From Xenococcus sp. MO_188.B8 (GTDB lineage: Bacteria > Cyanobacteriota > Cyanobacteriia > Cyanobacteriales > Xenococcaceae): a DNA stretch of 64,000 nucleotides. A program made the position numbers and the translations under genes. The notes beneath the pieces were generated by a model. That model was given only the letters and a program-made list of their open reading frames with translations, was not told the DNA's origin and did not search any database. Shown piece by piece: positions 1 to 8,398 of this stretch (the stretch's first letter is position 1; every line of letters starts with the position of its first letter). The stretch covers positions 1-64,000 of the forward strand of contig JASJDR010000016.1 in the NCBI GenBank assembly GCA_030065615.1, in the 5' to 3' direction.

Positions 1-112
1 GAGAGGTCGCGCATTCTGAAGCTTCTTCAGAATGATTTGAGCGACCGTCGGCATCGAACCTCTCGACTCACGCGACTTTCATCCCTATTCCCTGAAGGGA
101 ATGGGAATTCCC
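1..112. repeat. Nested palindromes at the left edge
   Basis: Three complementary arms nest here: GAGAGG (1-6) with CCTCTC (59-64), GGTCGC (5-10) with GCGACC (41-46), and CATTCTGAA (12-20) with TTCAGAATG (26-34). They are followed by ATTCCC-tgaa-GGGAAT (87-102) and the palindrome GGGAATTCCC (103-112). It does not fold into a tRNA cloverleaf that I can recognise. It is most likely a repeat-derived intergenic structure or the end of something outside the window. Confidence 0.5.
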
Positions 113-704
113 GTCGCTTTCTTTAAAAACAGGCGATCGCTTTTTTGAATCGGGAAGTGCGATCGCAGATATAAATACCAGGAGTAAAATATCTGCTCTA
201 CTAGCAATTTCTAACTTCATGTGTCCTAGTAGAAGTGGGGTGAACAAAAAAGAGGTGGGAGTAACAAAATAAAAACGCTATGAGTAATAAGAAATAAGTC
301 AATATCTATTATTTATTACTTAAAAATGCGAGAATTAATTGTTGTTACCGTAAATTTCGCCTACCTGTAAAACGTCAGTTCGACGAGTTGTGTTTAAAGT
401 TAAAAACTATAGGTTAAAGGTTAAGGGAACGCGCACCAAGAGAGGTTAAAGGATGAGAAAATAGCCTCCGGGAGAAGACTTAATAGATCCAGCCAGGTAT
501 GGAGACAAAAATTGATTAGTTTTATTCTCAAGTCTCCTTACCGCCTTTTCCCTTTAACCAACCCCAACTTGATTCTTTATGAAGTTCATCGCATTCCTAG
601 AAAACAAATTGTTTCTGATAGACATAACGAATCAAATTCATTGGATGCTCACGTCGAAGAAGTGACATTACAAGGATGGTTTTTAAAACATTTAGGTACT
701 AATT
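113..704. other. Intergenic region with HIP1 sites
   Basis: This gap before the DsbA-like gene holds two HIP1 octamers, GCGATCGC at 133-140 and 159-166, which can pair with each other. It also has a 20-bp dispersed repeat at 426-445. A weak open frame starting TTG at 512 overlaps the next gene, but I do not accept it as a gene. I see no convincing promoter. Confidence 0.5.
426..445 (-). repeat. Dispersed CTCTCTTGGTGCGCG repeat, copy 1
   Basis: The minus strand reads CCTCTCTTGGTGCGCGTTCC, identical over 20 bases to 43525-43544 on the plus strand. Shorter related copies lie at 12269-12283 (minus) and 17086-17100 (plus, one change). All are intergenic. Confidence 0.7.
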
Positions 705-1484
705 ATGAATTCAGTAAAATTTGATAGCGTTCATAACACCAGTTTATCTAATGCATCCCAATCAGTAGCCATTGCTCAATCTGTCAGTAAAGAGAACATA
801 TCAAATCCTATTCGGGTTCTCTGCTTCTCAGATATACTCTGTGTTTGGGCTTATATCGCTCAGATTCGGTTTGATGAATTGAAGTCTAGATTTCAAGATC
901 AAATCGTAATCGACAATTATTTTACTCCCGTATTTGGGGATGCTCATCGCAAGTTAGAGAAACGATGGCAAAATCGGGGAGGCTTGCAAGGCTATAACCA
1001 GCATGTGAGAGCGGTTACAGCCAAGTTCACCCATGTTACAGTTCATCCAGAAGTTTGGATAAATAACCCGCCTAGTTCTTCAACCTCTTGCCACCTCTTT
1101 CTACGAGCCATCAAGTTGCTAGAAGACAAAAGATTGGTTCAATGCGGTGATGGTAATAGCGTTTTTGAAAAAGCTAGCTGGCTGATGCGAGAGCGCTTTT
1201 TTACACAAGCGGCTAATATATCCGACCGTAAAGTGCAGTTTGAGATTGCAGAAGAATTAGCACTTCCTATTAATCATATTGAAGATCAAATTAACAATGG
1301 CGAAGCCTACGCAGAGTTATCCAGAGATTTTCAACTGGTCAAGGAATATGCTGTTACGGTCAGTCCAACCATGATTTTTAATGAAGGACGTCAACGGTTA
1401 AACGGTAATGTTGGTTATCGCGTGATGGAAGCAAACATCAGAGAATTACTTGCTAATCCACAAGGTGAGCAATCCTGGTGTTGA
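705..1484 (+). CDS. DsbA-family (FrnE-like) thioredoxin-fold protein
   Basis: The 259-residue product resembles the FrnE/DsbA group of thiol oxidoreductases and 2-hydroxychromene-2-carboxylate isomerases. The thioredoxin-fold start is IRVLCFSDILCVWAY near residue 37. Near the C-terminus, VSPTMIFNEG gives the cis-proline loop, followed by a final helix. In FrnE-type enzymes the active site is C-x-x-C. Here the second cysteine is alanine (C-V-W-A), so ordinary disulfide exchange is doubtful and a glutathione-dependent or isomerase-like role is possible. There is no signal peptide, so a cytoplasmic location is inferred. The N-terminal 35 residues are Ser/Asn-rich and may be non-native. Function and substrate are unknown. 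The fold assignment is good, the activity is not. Confidence 0.75.
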   Translation: MNSVKFDSVHNTSLSNASQSVAIAQSVSKENISNPIRVLCFSDILCVWAYIAQIRFDELKSRFQDQIVIDNYFTPVFGDAHRKLEKRWQNRGGLQGYNQHVRAVTAKFTHVTVHPEVWINNPPSSSTSCHLFLRAIKLLEDKRLVQCGDGNSVFEKASWLMRERFFTQAANISDRKVQFEIAEELALPINHIEDQINNGEAYAELSRDFQLVKEYAVTVSPTMIFNEGRQRLNGNVGYRVMEANIRELLANPQGEQSWC

Positions 1485-1519
1485 GGGGAGTAGCTCAAAA
1501 TAAGAATAATCAAGTTATG

Positions 1520-1553
1520 GCGATCGCAGATTCCTATTCAGAAATGCGATCGC
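1520..1553. repeat. Paired HIP1 hairpin downstream of the DsbA-like gene
   Basis: GCGATCGCA (1520-1528) and TGCGATCGC (1545-1553) form a perfect 9-bp stem with a 16-nt loop, about 35 nt after the stop codon. Each arm contains a HIP1 octamer. It could act as a 3' end structure. It has no T-run. Confidence 0.6.
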
Positions 1554-1660
1554 CCTTGGGCAAATCAGTCTCAACAGATCAGAATCTTTATCTCTATAAT
1601 AAAACCCTTCAAAAATCCTCCGTATAAATACATAGCTAATTAGGAATTGTATTTAATAGA

Positions 1661-1774
1661 TCAGTAATTTCAACGAGGTAAAATTACTGAATTTTTGAGA
1701 TGATTATATCAATTCCGTAGATTGAAACAGGTAAATAAACCCAAAATAATTTTCATATTTGGGTCTTTTTTTTT
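1661..1774 (+). terminator. Hairpin plus rho-independent terminator
   Basis: A perfect 10-bp stem, TCAGTAATTT (1661-1670) with AAATTACTGA (1681-1690), is followed by CCCAAA (1740-1745) pairing with TTTGGG (1758-1763). An 11-base pyrimidine run (mostly T) starts at 1764. The second structure is a typical intrinsic terminator for plus-strand transcription. What it terminates is unclear, because the upstream gene ends at 1484. A small RNA ending at about 1774 is possible but unproven. I see nothing else in the 1485-1992 gap. Confidence 0.6.
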
Positions 1775-1992
1775 ATCTTTCAAAAAACTTATATTGGCTG
1801 TAGTATCCTTATTTCTGAGGACTAGATTTGCTTCTGTGAATAATTTTTTAATTGTTCCACTTAGAGAAGAGCTTAATTTATTAATTTAAATATTTATATA
1901 ATAGAGCGGCGATTAAGAGCTAGGTAGAGTAAAGTAGGGAAAGCCAGAAAGTTAATTACTGGCTAAACGAACTGAAACCAAATTGGCACTGA

Positions 1993-2784
1993 ATGAGTAG
2001 TAGTTCTAATCCGTCTCCAAGTCCCAATAATAAAGGTTGCTGGGATAAAGTAATTAAACTCTTGATAGCACTCGGAGGAGGTGCCACAATTGTTTCTTTG
2101 TTAGTCTTTGCCTTAAACCGATGTCAAAAACCGCAGCAACTTACCTCTTCAACTCAGGCACCTACTGTATCTACTATCCCTGATACTTCTAATAATCCTA
2201 CTAATCCTGCACCCGATACTTCTACTAATCCTACTAATCCTGCACCCGATACTTCTACTACTCCTACTCCGCCTACACCTGATACTTCTACTAATCCTAC
2301 TAATCCTGCACCCGATACTTCTAATACTCCTACACCTGAACCAACTCAAGTGGAAGTTTATTACATAGCTTCTTCTCCTTCTTCTGCTGAGCTTAAGGCT
2401 CAAAAGGTCAGTGTGAAAAACGAAGTGCCCAATAAAATTTTACAGTCCGCATTTGAACATTTGCTTGAGGGATCATCTAACGAGTCCTTGAAGAGTACAA
2501 TTCCCCAAGGAACAAAGCTTTATAGTATTAATTCTCAAGGCGATGAAGTTTATGTTGATCTTTCCCAAGAGTTCGCAAGCGGCGGTGGCAGCGAATCAAT
2601 GACTTGTCGCCTAGGTCAAGTTATCTATACCGCTACCTCTCTCAACAACCAGGCCAACGTGTGGATTAAAGTTGAGGGAAAACTCTTATCAATACTAGGG
2701 GGTGAAGGAGTCATAGTGCATGATGAAGATCTCTCAGCTCCCTTAAATCGTAAGGCTTTTAAGGAGTATTATAGCTGCCTATAA
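1993..2784 (+). CDS. Membrane-anchored GerMN-domain protein with Pro/Thr-rich linker
   Basis: A short cytoplasmic N-terminus is followed by one membrane segment (about residues 23-42). A low-complexity linker of five 11-residue units of the DTSTNPTNPAP type runs over residues 64-117. The C-terminal domain (about 118-263) has the features of GerMN (sporulation/spore germination) domains: EVYYIASS at the start, NKILQSAFEHLLEG, then YVDLSQEFASGGGSES. GerMN proteins in cyanobacteria are exported or envelope-anchored and have no known enzymatic role. The likely topology is N-in with the GerMN domain in the periplasm, the repeat acting as a stalk. It stands alone, with a 607-bp gap downstream. The domain call is fairly sure; the biological role is unknown. 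Confidence 0.75.
   Translation: MSSSSNPSPSPNNKGCWDKVIKLLIALGGGATIVSLLVFALNRCQKPQQLTSSTQAPTVSTIPDTSNNPTNPAPDTSTNPTNPAPDTSTTPTPPTPDTSTNPTNPAPDTSNTPTPEPTQVEVYYIASSPSSAELKAQKVSVKNEVPNKILQSAFEHLLEGSSNESLKSTIPQGTKLYSINSQGDEVYVDLSQEFASGGGSESMTCRLGQVIYTATSLNNQANVWIKVEGKLLSILGGEGVIVHDEDLSAPLNRKAFKEYYSCL
2182..2343 (+). repeat. 33-bp tandem repeat encoding the Pro/Thr stalk
   Basis: There are about five in-frame copies of a 33-nt unit encoding DTS(T/N)NPTNPAP. The first two and the fourth are nearly identical; the third and fifth have diverged. Copy number probably varies between strains by slippage, which would change stalk length without shifting the frame. Confidence 0.8.
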
Positions 2785-3391
2785 CGCAATTATGCCACTT
2801 AATAAAGCTTTTTATGTATATTTATAGCCTTATTCAGTAACATCTAAATTTTATTAACAATATCTGGTTGCTATGGATTTTTAACTAGGGGTGCTTAGCT
2901 TAAGTCTAACTACCATTAGAAGTATATCAATTTTGATTTCTCAAGATTGCATAAATGATGGTCTTATTTAAGCTCAAGTCTACTAGCAGAATTAGAGAAT
3001 GAAAAAGCTTTTTTCTGCTTATTGCTGTTAATTAATGATTATATAGTTTGTAATGCTTGGCTTCCAAGATGCCATCGAATGGAGCCAGAAACTTAGATTT
3101 ACAAATTTTCTATGATATTTGTTCATTAATTATTGTACAGCATAGTATCTTATGCTTTGAAGAACTAAAATAATGAAATAACATCAACTTATTGTCTTTA
3201 TTTAAAGCCTGATTGGATAAAAAATTCAAGCCCGGTAATTGCTATTTTTATTTTTTGGTAATTAGATACTTCGATACTTATTTCCTAACTATCTACTGAT
3301 GGTAGATAATATCTGTATAATTTTTAGCATTTTTCAAAATTATTTCATGAATAGTTTTCATTATATAATCTGTATTTAAAGAGGTTTTAAC
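2785..3391. other. AT-rich gap with one small hairpin
   Basis: There is no credible gene in these 607 bases on either strand. The only structure I see is TATCTAC (3290-3296) pairing with GTAGATA (3302-3308), about 85 nt upstream of the VOC gene start. It may belong to that gene's promoter or 5' leader. Confidence 0.5.
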
Positions 3392-4321
3392 ATGATCAAA
3401 AATGGAATTGCTCGAATTCTGATCTGTGTTCGCGATCTGAGGGAATCAGTAGAATTCTTCAGAGATAATTTCGGGATGTCTATCGTGGCAGATTATTCGC
3501 TCAACTCGGCAACAATTCAATTATGGAATTTACCCCCAGCAACAACTGGTCATGCTACATTGCTCAAAAACGATGAACAGTCAACGTTACTAGAACTGAT
3601 GGAATTTCAACCTCATTCTGGTAAATCTATCCGAACTGCTGGCAATACAACGGATTACGGTCTATTTACGATCGCGTTTCGAGCGAGAGATGTTGATGCT
3701 GCTTATCATCGCTTTCAACAACAAGGTTATCAATTTATCTGTCCTCCCATAACCTATACCTTTAGTTTCGGGCCAGTTACAGTTAAAGAAGCAATCATGG
3801 TCGGCCCCAACGACACGCCTATTGTCTTTCTTGAACGTCTATCAGAACCAATACCTGAAGTGAAAGGTGATTTTGGCACTATACTAGATACCTCTCAAGT
3901 GGTTGAAGATATTGATGAGGTGACAAAATTTTATGTCGATATCCTGGGACTGACAAGAATTTTTGACCAGGTATTACCCCCAGGGCTGATTGACGATATT
4001 CTGAATCTACCACCAGGAAATGAATCAAGAATGGCATTTATCATTCAGCCTGGGAGTAAGACTCCTTCGTTAGAGTTTATTCAATCTTCAGTTGAGGGCA
4101 AATCCCTGTCTGAGGTTGCCAAACCAGCTAATCTCGGATTATTTGCGATCGCGTTTGCCACTGATGATCTAGAAATTTTAATAGAAAAGTTACACACCAA
4201 CAATATTAAAATTCTCTCAGAAACCAGAGAAATACCCATTTCTGCTAGTGAGTCAGCAAAGGCGATCATTGTAGAAGGGCCAAGCGGAGTTAATCTACAA
4301 TTTTTTGAGTCTCTAACTTAG
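3392..4321 (+). CDS. Two-domain VOC (glyoxalase/dioxygenase superfamily) protein
   Basis: The 309-residue product carries two vicinal-oxygen-chelate domains. The first, residues 3-145, begins GIARILICVRDLRESVEFFRDNFGM. The second, about residues 155-309, begins FGTILDTSQVVEDIDEVTKFYVDILGL. Each has the beta-alpha-beta-beta-beta pattern of glyoxalase I, bleomycin-resistance and extradiol dioxygenase proteins. The metal ligands typical of glyoxalase I are not clearly present, so the reaction cannot be named. The start is supported by AGAGG about 10 bases upstream of ATG. Its last four bases overlap the last four of the convergent DUF1838 gene, so no terminator can lie between them. Confidence 0.8.
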   Translation: MIKNGIARILICVRDLRESVEFFRDNFGMSIVADYSLNSATIQLWNLPPATTGHATLLKNDEQSTLLELMEFQPHSGKSIRTAGNTTDYGLFTIAFRARDVDAAYHRFQQQGYQFICPPITYTFSFGPVTVKEAIMVGPNDTPIVFLERLSEPIPEVKGDFGTILDTSQVVEDIDEVTKFYVDILGLTRIFDQVLPPGLIDDILNLPPGNESRMAFIIQPGSKTPSLEFIQSSVEGKSLSEVAKPANLGLFAIAFATDDLEILIEKLHTNNIKILSETREIPISASESAKAIIVEGPSGVNLQFFESLT

Positions 4322-5115
4322 GCAATTTCTTCCATGGGAAAAATCTCTCCCTGTAAATAAGCATCAAAATGCTTTTTAAAGTAGAGAATACTTGTCATGT
4401 TAGGCTCATCACATTCGTCGGGAGTAAATTCATAGATGGGCAATTTTGATCTTACTAGCTCGACCAACTTAGGATTAAGCTCTGCAAAAGAATCAACTCT
4501 AGCGATGGTAGTCTCGTATCGCAACCTAGCGGGATGTCCATAACCTAACTTCATCCAAGGCATCCAGGGACAATCTCTAGCCCAGGTTGCTGGAGGTGCC
4601 CCCTTAAATCCAGGTCGAGAAAAACTAGAAGTGAAGTATTCTACCCCCTTGAATTTCTCACCAGGACAATAATCCTTAAATTTAGGGTCTTTGGCTAAAG
4701 GATGGGGATATTCCAAGGGAATTTCATTTACTTTGGTTATACATCCTTGTCCTTGAGGAATAATTATTTTTCTTTCTCGCAATGATCCTTGAACCATGCG
4801 ATTTGTAATATGGACTACTGGCACTTTGGGACTAGTTTCTGTTGGCTGCCAGTAGTGCAAAATTTCCTTAGTTTCTGGATCACAAAATAAGCCGATCTCT
4901 CGATTGAGTCGGTATCCCACTTCGCCATGTTCAGGATCGGTTTTGAGCAGCACTTTAGTCGCATTCATGCCGATAATAGAGAATAATTTCTCCTTCGGTT
5001 TGCCTGGTGCTTCACTCCACCAGATATCTCCTTCCCAGCTATAGTAAAGCTGTTTACCATGATTTTCTCTGTAGAAAACTAAACTGCTATATTCAAAATC
5101 TGCTGAATAATCCAT
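4318..5115 (-). CDS. DUF1838 family protein
   Basis: The 265-residue soluble protein matches the DUF1838 pattern: an N-terminal part with YYSWEGDIWW and GYRLNREIGLFCDPET, then HYWQPTETSPKVPVVHITNR. The C-terminal half is rich in Trp/Tyr/Pro (ATWARDCPWMPWMKLGYGHPARLRYET). Members often lie beside oxidoreductase or secondary-metabolism genes, but no activity is established. There is no signal peptide here, although some family members are exported. It converges on the VOC gene with a 4-bp overlap. I recognise the family but not the function. Confidence 0.7.
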   Translation of the reverse strand: MDYSADFEYSSLVFYRENHGKQLYYSWEGDIWWSEAPGKPKEKLFSIIGMNATKVLLKTDPEHGEVGYRLNREIGLFCDPETKEILHYWQPTETSPKVPVVHITNRMVQGSLRERKIIIPQGQGCITKVNEIPLEYPHPLAKDPKFKDYCPGEKFKGVEYFTSSFSRPGFKGAPPATWARDCPWMPWMKLGYGHPARLRYETTIARVDSFAELNPKLVELVRSKLPIYEFTPDECDEPNMTSILYFKKHFDAYLQGEIFPMEEIA

Positions 5116-5199
5116 TTTCTAAATCTCCGTCCCAATGACGAAAATTATAGAACCTTTTGCTTTTTCAAGTTTTAGCTCTCCCCCATCTTCCCATACCCT

Positions 5200-6150
5200 T
5201 CATTTCCCATCTCTTAATTGAATGCCGCTGCTCCCTAATTTAGTTATCCACAATTCCAACTCAGCATCAGCAATATTATTTCTGACTCTACTCATAACAT
5301 CTTTAGCCTGCTCCTCATTCTCACACAGAGCAAACACTGTCGGGCCTGAACCTGACATCATCGTTCCCAATACTCCTGCCTCAGCAAACATATCTCTTAA
5401 TTCTGCTACCTTGGGATATTCTGGCAACACTACCTTCTCTAAATCGTTATAAAGTAACTCGCCAATTTTGTTCCCCTCCTGCTTGATAATCGCATTCATC
5501 AAATCTCCCGACCTAACACGATCGCTCCGAGAGATAATGCCTTTAACATCAGAAACATAACTATTTCGGTAATTCTTGCGATAGGTTTGGTACGCCCAAG
5601 GAGTTGAAACACTAATATTTTTATACTTCGCCAACACGACCCATAAATTATCTAAATTTGTAATTAAATCTAACTTTTCGCCTCTGCCAGTTGCGATCGC
5701 CGTGCCCCCAGAAATACAAAAAGGAACATCAGAACCGATTTTAGCGGCTAAATCCTGTAATTCTGGCTGAGTTAAACCCAAATTCCACATTAAATCCATC
5801 CCCACCAAGACTGCGGCGGCATTGGCCGAACCGCCGGCTAAACCCGCTGCTACAGGAAGATTTTTCGCGATTGTAATATCTACTCCTCCAAAATTGGCAT
5901 AGGCATCGGCAAAAGACTTACACATTAACTTGGCTGCGCGATAAGCCAAATTAGTTTCATCCCTGGGCACTTGTGGGTGATTGCAATGCAGAGTAATCTC
6001 TTGTGTATCATTGGGCTTGAGATCAATAGTATCTGCCAACTCAATAGTTTGCAGAATCATCACCAATTCGTGAAACCCATCAGCGCGATCGCCTATTATT
6101 TCTAAATAGAGATTAATCTTTCCTGGAGCAATTAAAGAATAAGATTTCAT
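5200..6150 (-). CDS. ispE: 4-diphosphocytidyl-2-C-methyl-D-erythritol kinase
   Basis: IspE phosphorylates the 2-hydroxyl of CDP-methylerythritol with ATP in the MEP isoprenoid pathway, which feeds carotenoid, phytol and quinone synthesis. The 316-residue length is normal. GHMP-kinase motifs are in order: the N-terminal APGKINLYLEIIGDRADGFHEL, the glycine-rich ATP loop LPVAAGLAGGSANAAA near residue 100, and the C-terminal GTMMSGSGPTVFAL near 270. The gene stands alone, with the TnpB element about 40 bp upstream of its start. The element's right end could therefore lie in the ispE promoter region. Confidence 0.95.
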   Translation of the reverse strand: MKSYSLIAPGKINLYLEIIGDRADGFHELVMILQTIELADTIDLKPNDTQEITLHCNHPQVPRDETNLAYRAAKLMCKSFADAYANFGGVDITIAKNLPVAAGLAGGSANAAAVLVGMDLMWNLGLTQPELQDLAAKIGSDVPFCISGGTAIATGRGEKLDLITNLDNLWVVLAKYKNISVSTPWAYQTYRKNYRNSYVSDVKGIISRSDRVRSGDLMNAIIKQEGNKIGELLYNDLEKVVLPEYPKVAELRDMFAEAGVLGTMMSGSGPTVFALCENEEQAKDVMSRVRNNIADAELELWITKLGSSGIQLRDGK

Positions 6151-6192
6151 AAATATAAAATTTTAGGGTTAAATGTTGCAGTTCTCACCTAA

Positions 6193-6310
6193 TTGACTGC
6201 TCCCCTAGCTGAAGCAAGGGGATTCTAACAAGGAAGCTTCGCAACGCATCTTGAGACCGTTGCGAAGCGTAGTTTCTTTGCTAGCTGACCACAGTTTAAT
6301 CTTGTGGGGA
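6193..6310 (-). ncRNA. Candidate TnpB omega (reRNA) scaffold
   Basis: On the minus strand the 3' end of tnpB contains GCTTCGCAACG (6258-6268) pairing perfectly with CGTTGCGAAGC (6236-6246) across an 11-nt loop. The right-end hairpin at 6201-6222 follows. TnpB guide RNAs typically cover the 3' end of the gene and the right end, with the guide read from flanking DNA. Here the guide would be the minus strand below 6193. The 5' boundary is a guess. Confidence 0.5.
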
Positions 6311-7539
6311 CGAGTCAAAACGCCCCTACTCACTCGTTCAAGACTTACAGCTCTAAGCCGACTCAAAGTTGTGATTACCTTACGGATGATATTTGCTGCT
6401 CCGTTACAGTCTGCATTGATATACAAATTATCTGCAGTTCGATACAAACCACGCTGAGTTCTTTTCCCTGAAGGCTTCCAATCATCGGGTCTTTCACCAT
6501 AACTAGGAAGATAGTCACCATCTAAAAAACTAGCTTTGCTGGTATAAGATTCTTCAGTCTCAAGGAACTGAATCGAATATTGCTCACATAGTTGAGCAAT
6601 TCTGTCTTTGAGTCGTGCTGTAGGTATAGGGACGAACTCAGAATTATTTTTCTGGCCCATATTGATTGAATCTTTCTGGCCTTTATTCCAACCAAATACT
6701 ATGGTACCGATCTTGTTTGCTAGGCAATGATTGATGATTATTCTTGCTGCTTTATTAATTCCATCACGCATTTGTCGATTACGTTTTTCTGTGATCTGCG
6801 CTAGCTTATTATTCCAAAATCCTTGAGGTTTATTTTCTTTAATGGTTGATAGTTGCTTGTTATACCAGCGATTCATTGATTTGAGCTGTCTACCATCAAT
6901 AATAAAGCTAGTCTCAACATTGCTGACACAGGTCAACCAATTGTTTAATCCTGGGTCTATTCCTAGGACTTTGTTAGGGTTTAATTCTACTTTTTCTGTT
7001 TCCTTCTGATAAACAAATTCAAAATAGAAACAATTATTTCTCGGAAGTATTCTAAGCTCTTTGATGTCTTGAAAATCCAGATTAGATGGCATTGAGATCT
7101 CAAAGCTCGACAAACCAAACCATCGCTTACAGGTTTTTCCTAGTGGGACTCTTATCTGATTACCCTTTGACTTTAAAGCTTGCTTGGGATAGCTAATAGT
7201 TGCCAGCCCATTCTTTTTTCTGTAGTTCGGAATTCTCGGTTTATCGGTAACTCTTTCTTCTCTATAAGCTTTAAGCAAGCCATAATAAGACTGGAATGAT
7301 TCGGCTACGGTTCTTAATATTTGTTGTGCAGCTTGAGAGTATAAAATCCGATAGTGATTATTATTTTTGAAGATCTTTTCGAGAGCGAATTTACCGATAG
7401 TTTTTTGGGCTTTGAAATATAACTGCCTAGCATAATAGATTCCCATATTAGTTAGCTTGTGAGCTTCTTCGCATAGGAATATTAATATATTAATTAAGTC
7501 GCTATTCGGATTTACTAATGTTTGTTGGCAGCCGTACAT
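6205..7539 (-). CDS. tnpB: TnpB-family RNA-guided nuclease, zinc-finger-less variant
   Basis: The 444-residue protein has the TnpB layout: an N-terminal helical/WED-like region (1-190), then a split RuvC nuclease. RuvC-I is VLGIDPGLNN, with Asp195. RuvC-III is INADCNGAANI, with Asp377. The usual RuvC-II glutamate (as in IVIEDL) is replaced: the segment reads GTIVFGWNKG, with Gly283. A candidate relocated glutamate sits in FLETEESYTSK (327-330). The four zinc-finger cysteines that normally follow TSK are absent; the region reads SKASFLDGDYLPSYG. This type recurs in cyanobacteria, and rearranged catalytic sites have been reported among TnpBs. The last 30 codons overlap a strong hairpin likely to be part of the guide RNA. 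Confidence 0.9.
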   Translation of the reverse strand: MYGCQQTLVNPNSDLINILIFLCEEAHKLTNMGIYYARQLYFKAQKTIGKFALEKIFKNNNHYRILYSQAAQQILRTVAESFQSYYGLLKAYREERVTDKPRIPNYRKKNGLATISYPKQALKSKGNQIRVPLGKTCKRWFGLSSFEISMPSNLDFQDIKELRILPRNNCFYFEFVYQKETEKVELNPNKVLGIDPGLNNWLTCVSNVETSFIIDGRQLKSMNRWYNKQLSTIKENKPQGFWNNKLAQITEKRNRQMRDGINKAARIIINHCLANKIGTIVFGWNKGQKDSINMGQKNNSEFVPIPTARLKDRIAQLCEQYSIQFLETEESYTSKASFLDGDYLPSYGERPDDWKPSGKRTQRGLYRTADNLYINADCNGAANIIRKVITTLSRLRAVSLERVSRGVLTRPHKIKLWSASKETTLRNGLKMRCEASLLESPCFS

Positions 7540-7805
7540 CTTAACTTTTTTTAGCTTAAGGCATTTTACATTATTTCAAGATACAAAAGATTAAAATCTT
7601 TAACTTGTTTTCCTCCATCGGCTTAAGCCTGATGGCTTTCAACTGCTAGACTCTTGGTAAAAAACCCAACTATCAATCTATAATATTTAGCCCAAATTTC
7701 ATGAAAACTTTTTGCAATCGTCTATATAGCTGGTAATTAAAAACTCTAATTCGGGAATTCTTAAATTATAAATAGTTATAAAAAAGATTACTGGAAAATT
7801 TTATA

Positions 7806-8375
7806 ATGCAGCGAATATTTAATCTCCTAATTATACCCTTAACTGTTGCTTTGATTCCCACTATGACCTCGGCACAACAAGAAAATGGTTGTTTTATGTT
7901 AGATGCCGCGGGCAATCCCATAAATTTAGGGCATCTTTGCAATAATAATAATTCCCCAACTCAAACCATTAAAACTCCCCGACACAGTGCCTCCAATAGT
8001 CGAGAACCTAAAGTATTTTCTGTACCAATCAAAAGGAGAGAAGGTGGAACTCCAGTTATTGATGTTAAGTTTAACAACAAATATATCTTTGAAATGCTCT
8101 TTGATACTGGAGCTACTTTAACTATTATTACAACTCCGATGGCCCAGACTCTCAAGGTAAAGCCACAAAGACGTTTACCTTTTCAAACCCCTAGTAATAA
8201 ACGTGTTTTCTTTGAAATCGGAACTGTTTCCTCTGTCAATACAGGGGGTATTGTGAGTGAAGATCTCGATATCGCGATCGCTCCTACTATGAATATTGGG
8301 CTTTTAGGACAAAATTTCTACAATCGATATGATATCACCATTAAATATGGTGTCATCGAATTTCGACGCCGATAA
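7806..8375 (+). CDS. Secreted retropepsin-like aspartic protease
   Basis: The 189-residue protein has a signal peptide (about residues 1-23, ending TSAQ). An exported linker region follows, then a single retropepsin-like domain (about 75-189). The catalytic motif is FEMLFDTGATLTIIT, with D-T-G near residue 99. The family's second hydrophobic-Gly element appears as MNIGLLGQNFYNRYDITI. Clan AA proteins of this kind work as homodimers, each chain giving one aspartate. The mature protein is probably periplasmic or envelope-associated. The substrate is unknown. It begins about 170 bp beyond the left end of the TnpB element and runs in the opposite direction. Confidence 0.8.
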   Translation: MQRIFNLLIIPLTVALIPTMTSAQQENGCFMLDAAGNPINLGHLCNNNNSPTQTIKTPRHSASNSREPKVFSVPIKRREGGTPVIDVKFNNKYIFEMLFDTGATLTIITTPMAQTLKVKPQRRLPFQTPSNKRVFFEIGTVSSVNTGGIVSEDLDIAIAPTMNIGLLGQNFYNRYDITIKYGVIEFRRR

Positions 8376-8398
8376 ACTTTAGTTTAATATAGAAGTTA

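Larger units (their letters stand above)
6193..7638 (-). mobile_element. TnpB-only IS200/IS605-type element
   Basis: On the minus strand the left flank has TTGA (7639-7642), which fits the target/TAM motif of this superfamily. It is followed by a subterminal imperfect palindrome around 7614-7636 (GCCATCAGGCTTAAGCCGATGG), then tnpB. The right end has the hairpin TCCCCT/AGGGGA (6201-6206 with 6217-6222) and finishes at TCAA (6193-6196). That gives about 1446 bp with no tnpA, so movement would need a transposase in trans. The boundaries are inferred by analogy to ISDra2 and are not proven. Confidence 0.7.

Noticed and set aside
1-64. Possible tRNA (minus strand GGTTCGATGCC resembles a T-loop)
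   Set aside because: No acceptor stem, anticodon arm or CCA-side pairing of the right size could be drawn; the pairs form nested palindromes instead.
512-724. 70-codon open frame starting TTG, overlapping the DsbA-like gene
   Set aside because: No ribosome binding site or recognisable domain, a rare start codon and overlap with a well supported gene. Kept out unless homologues turn up.
2149-2403. 84-codon minus-strand frame, Arg/Ser-rich
   Set aside because: It is the reverse reading of the tandem-repeat linker in the GerMN gene.
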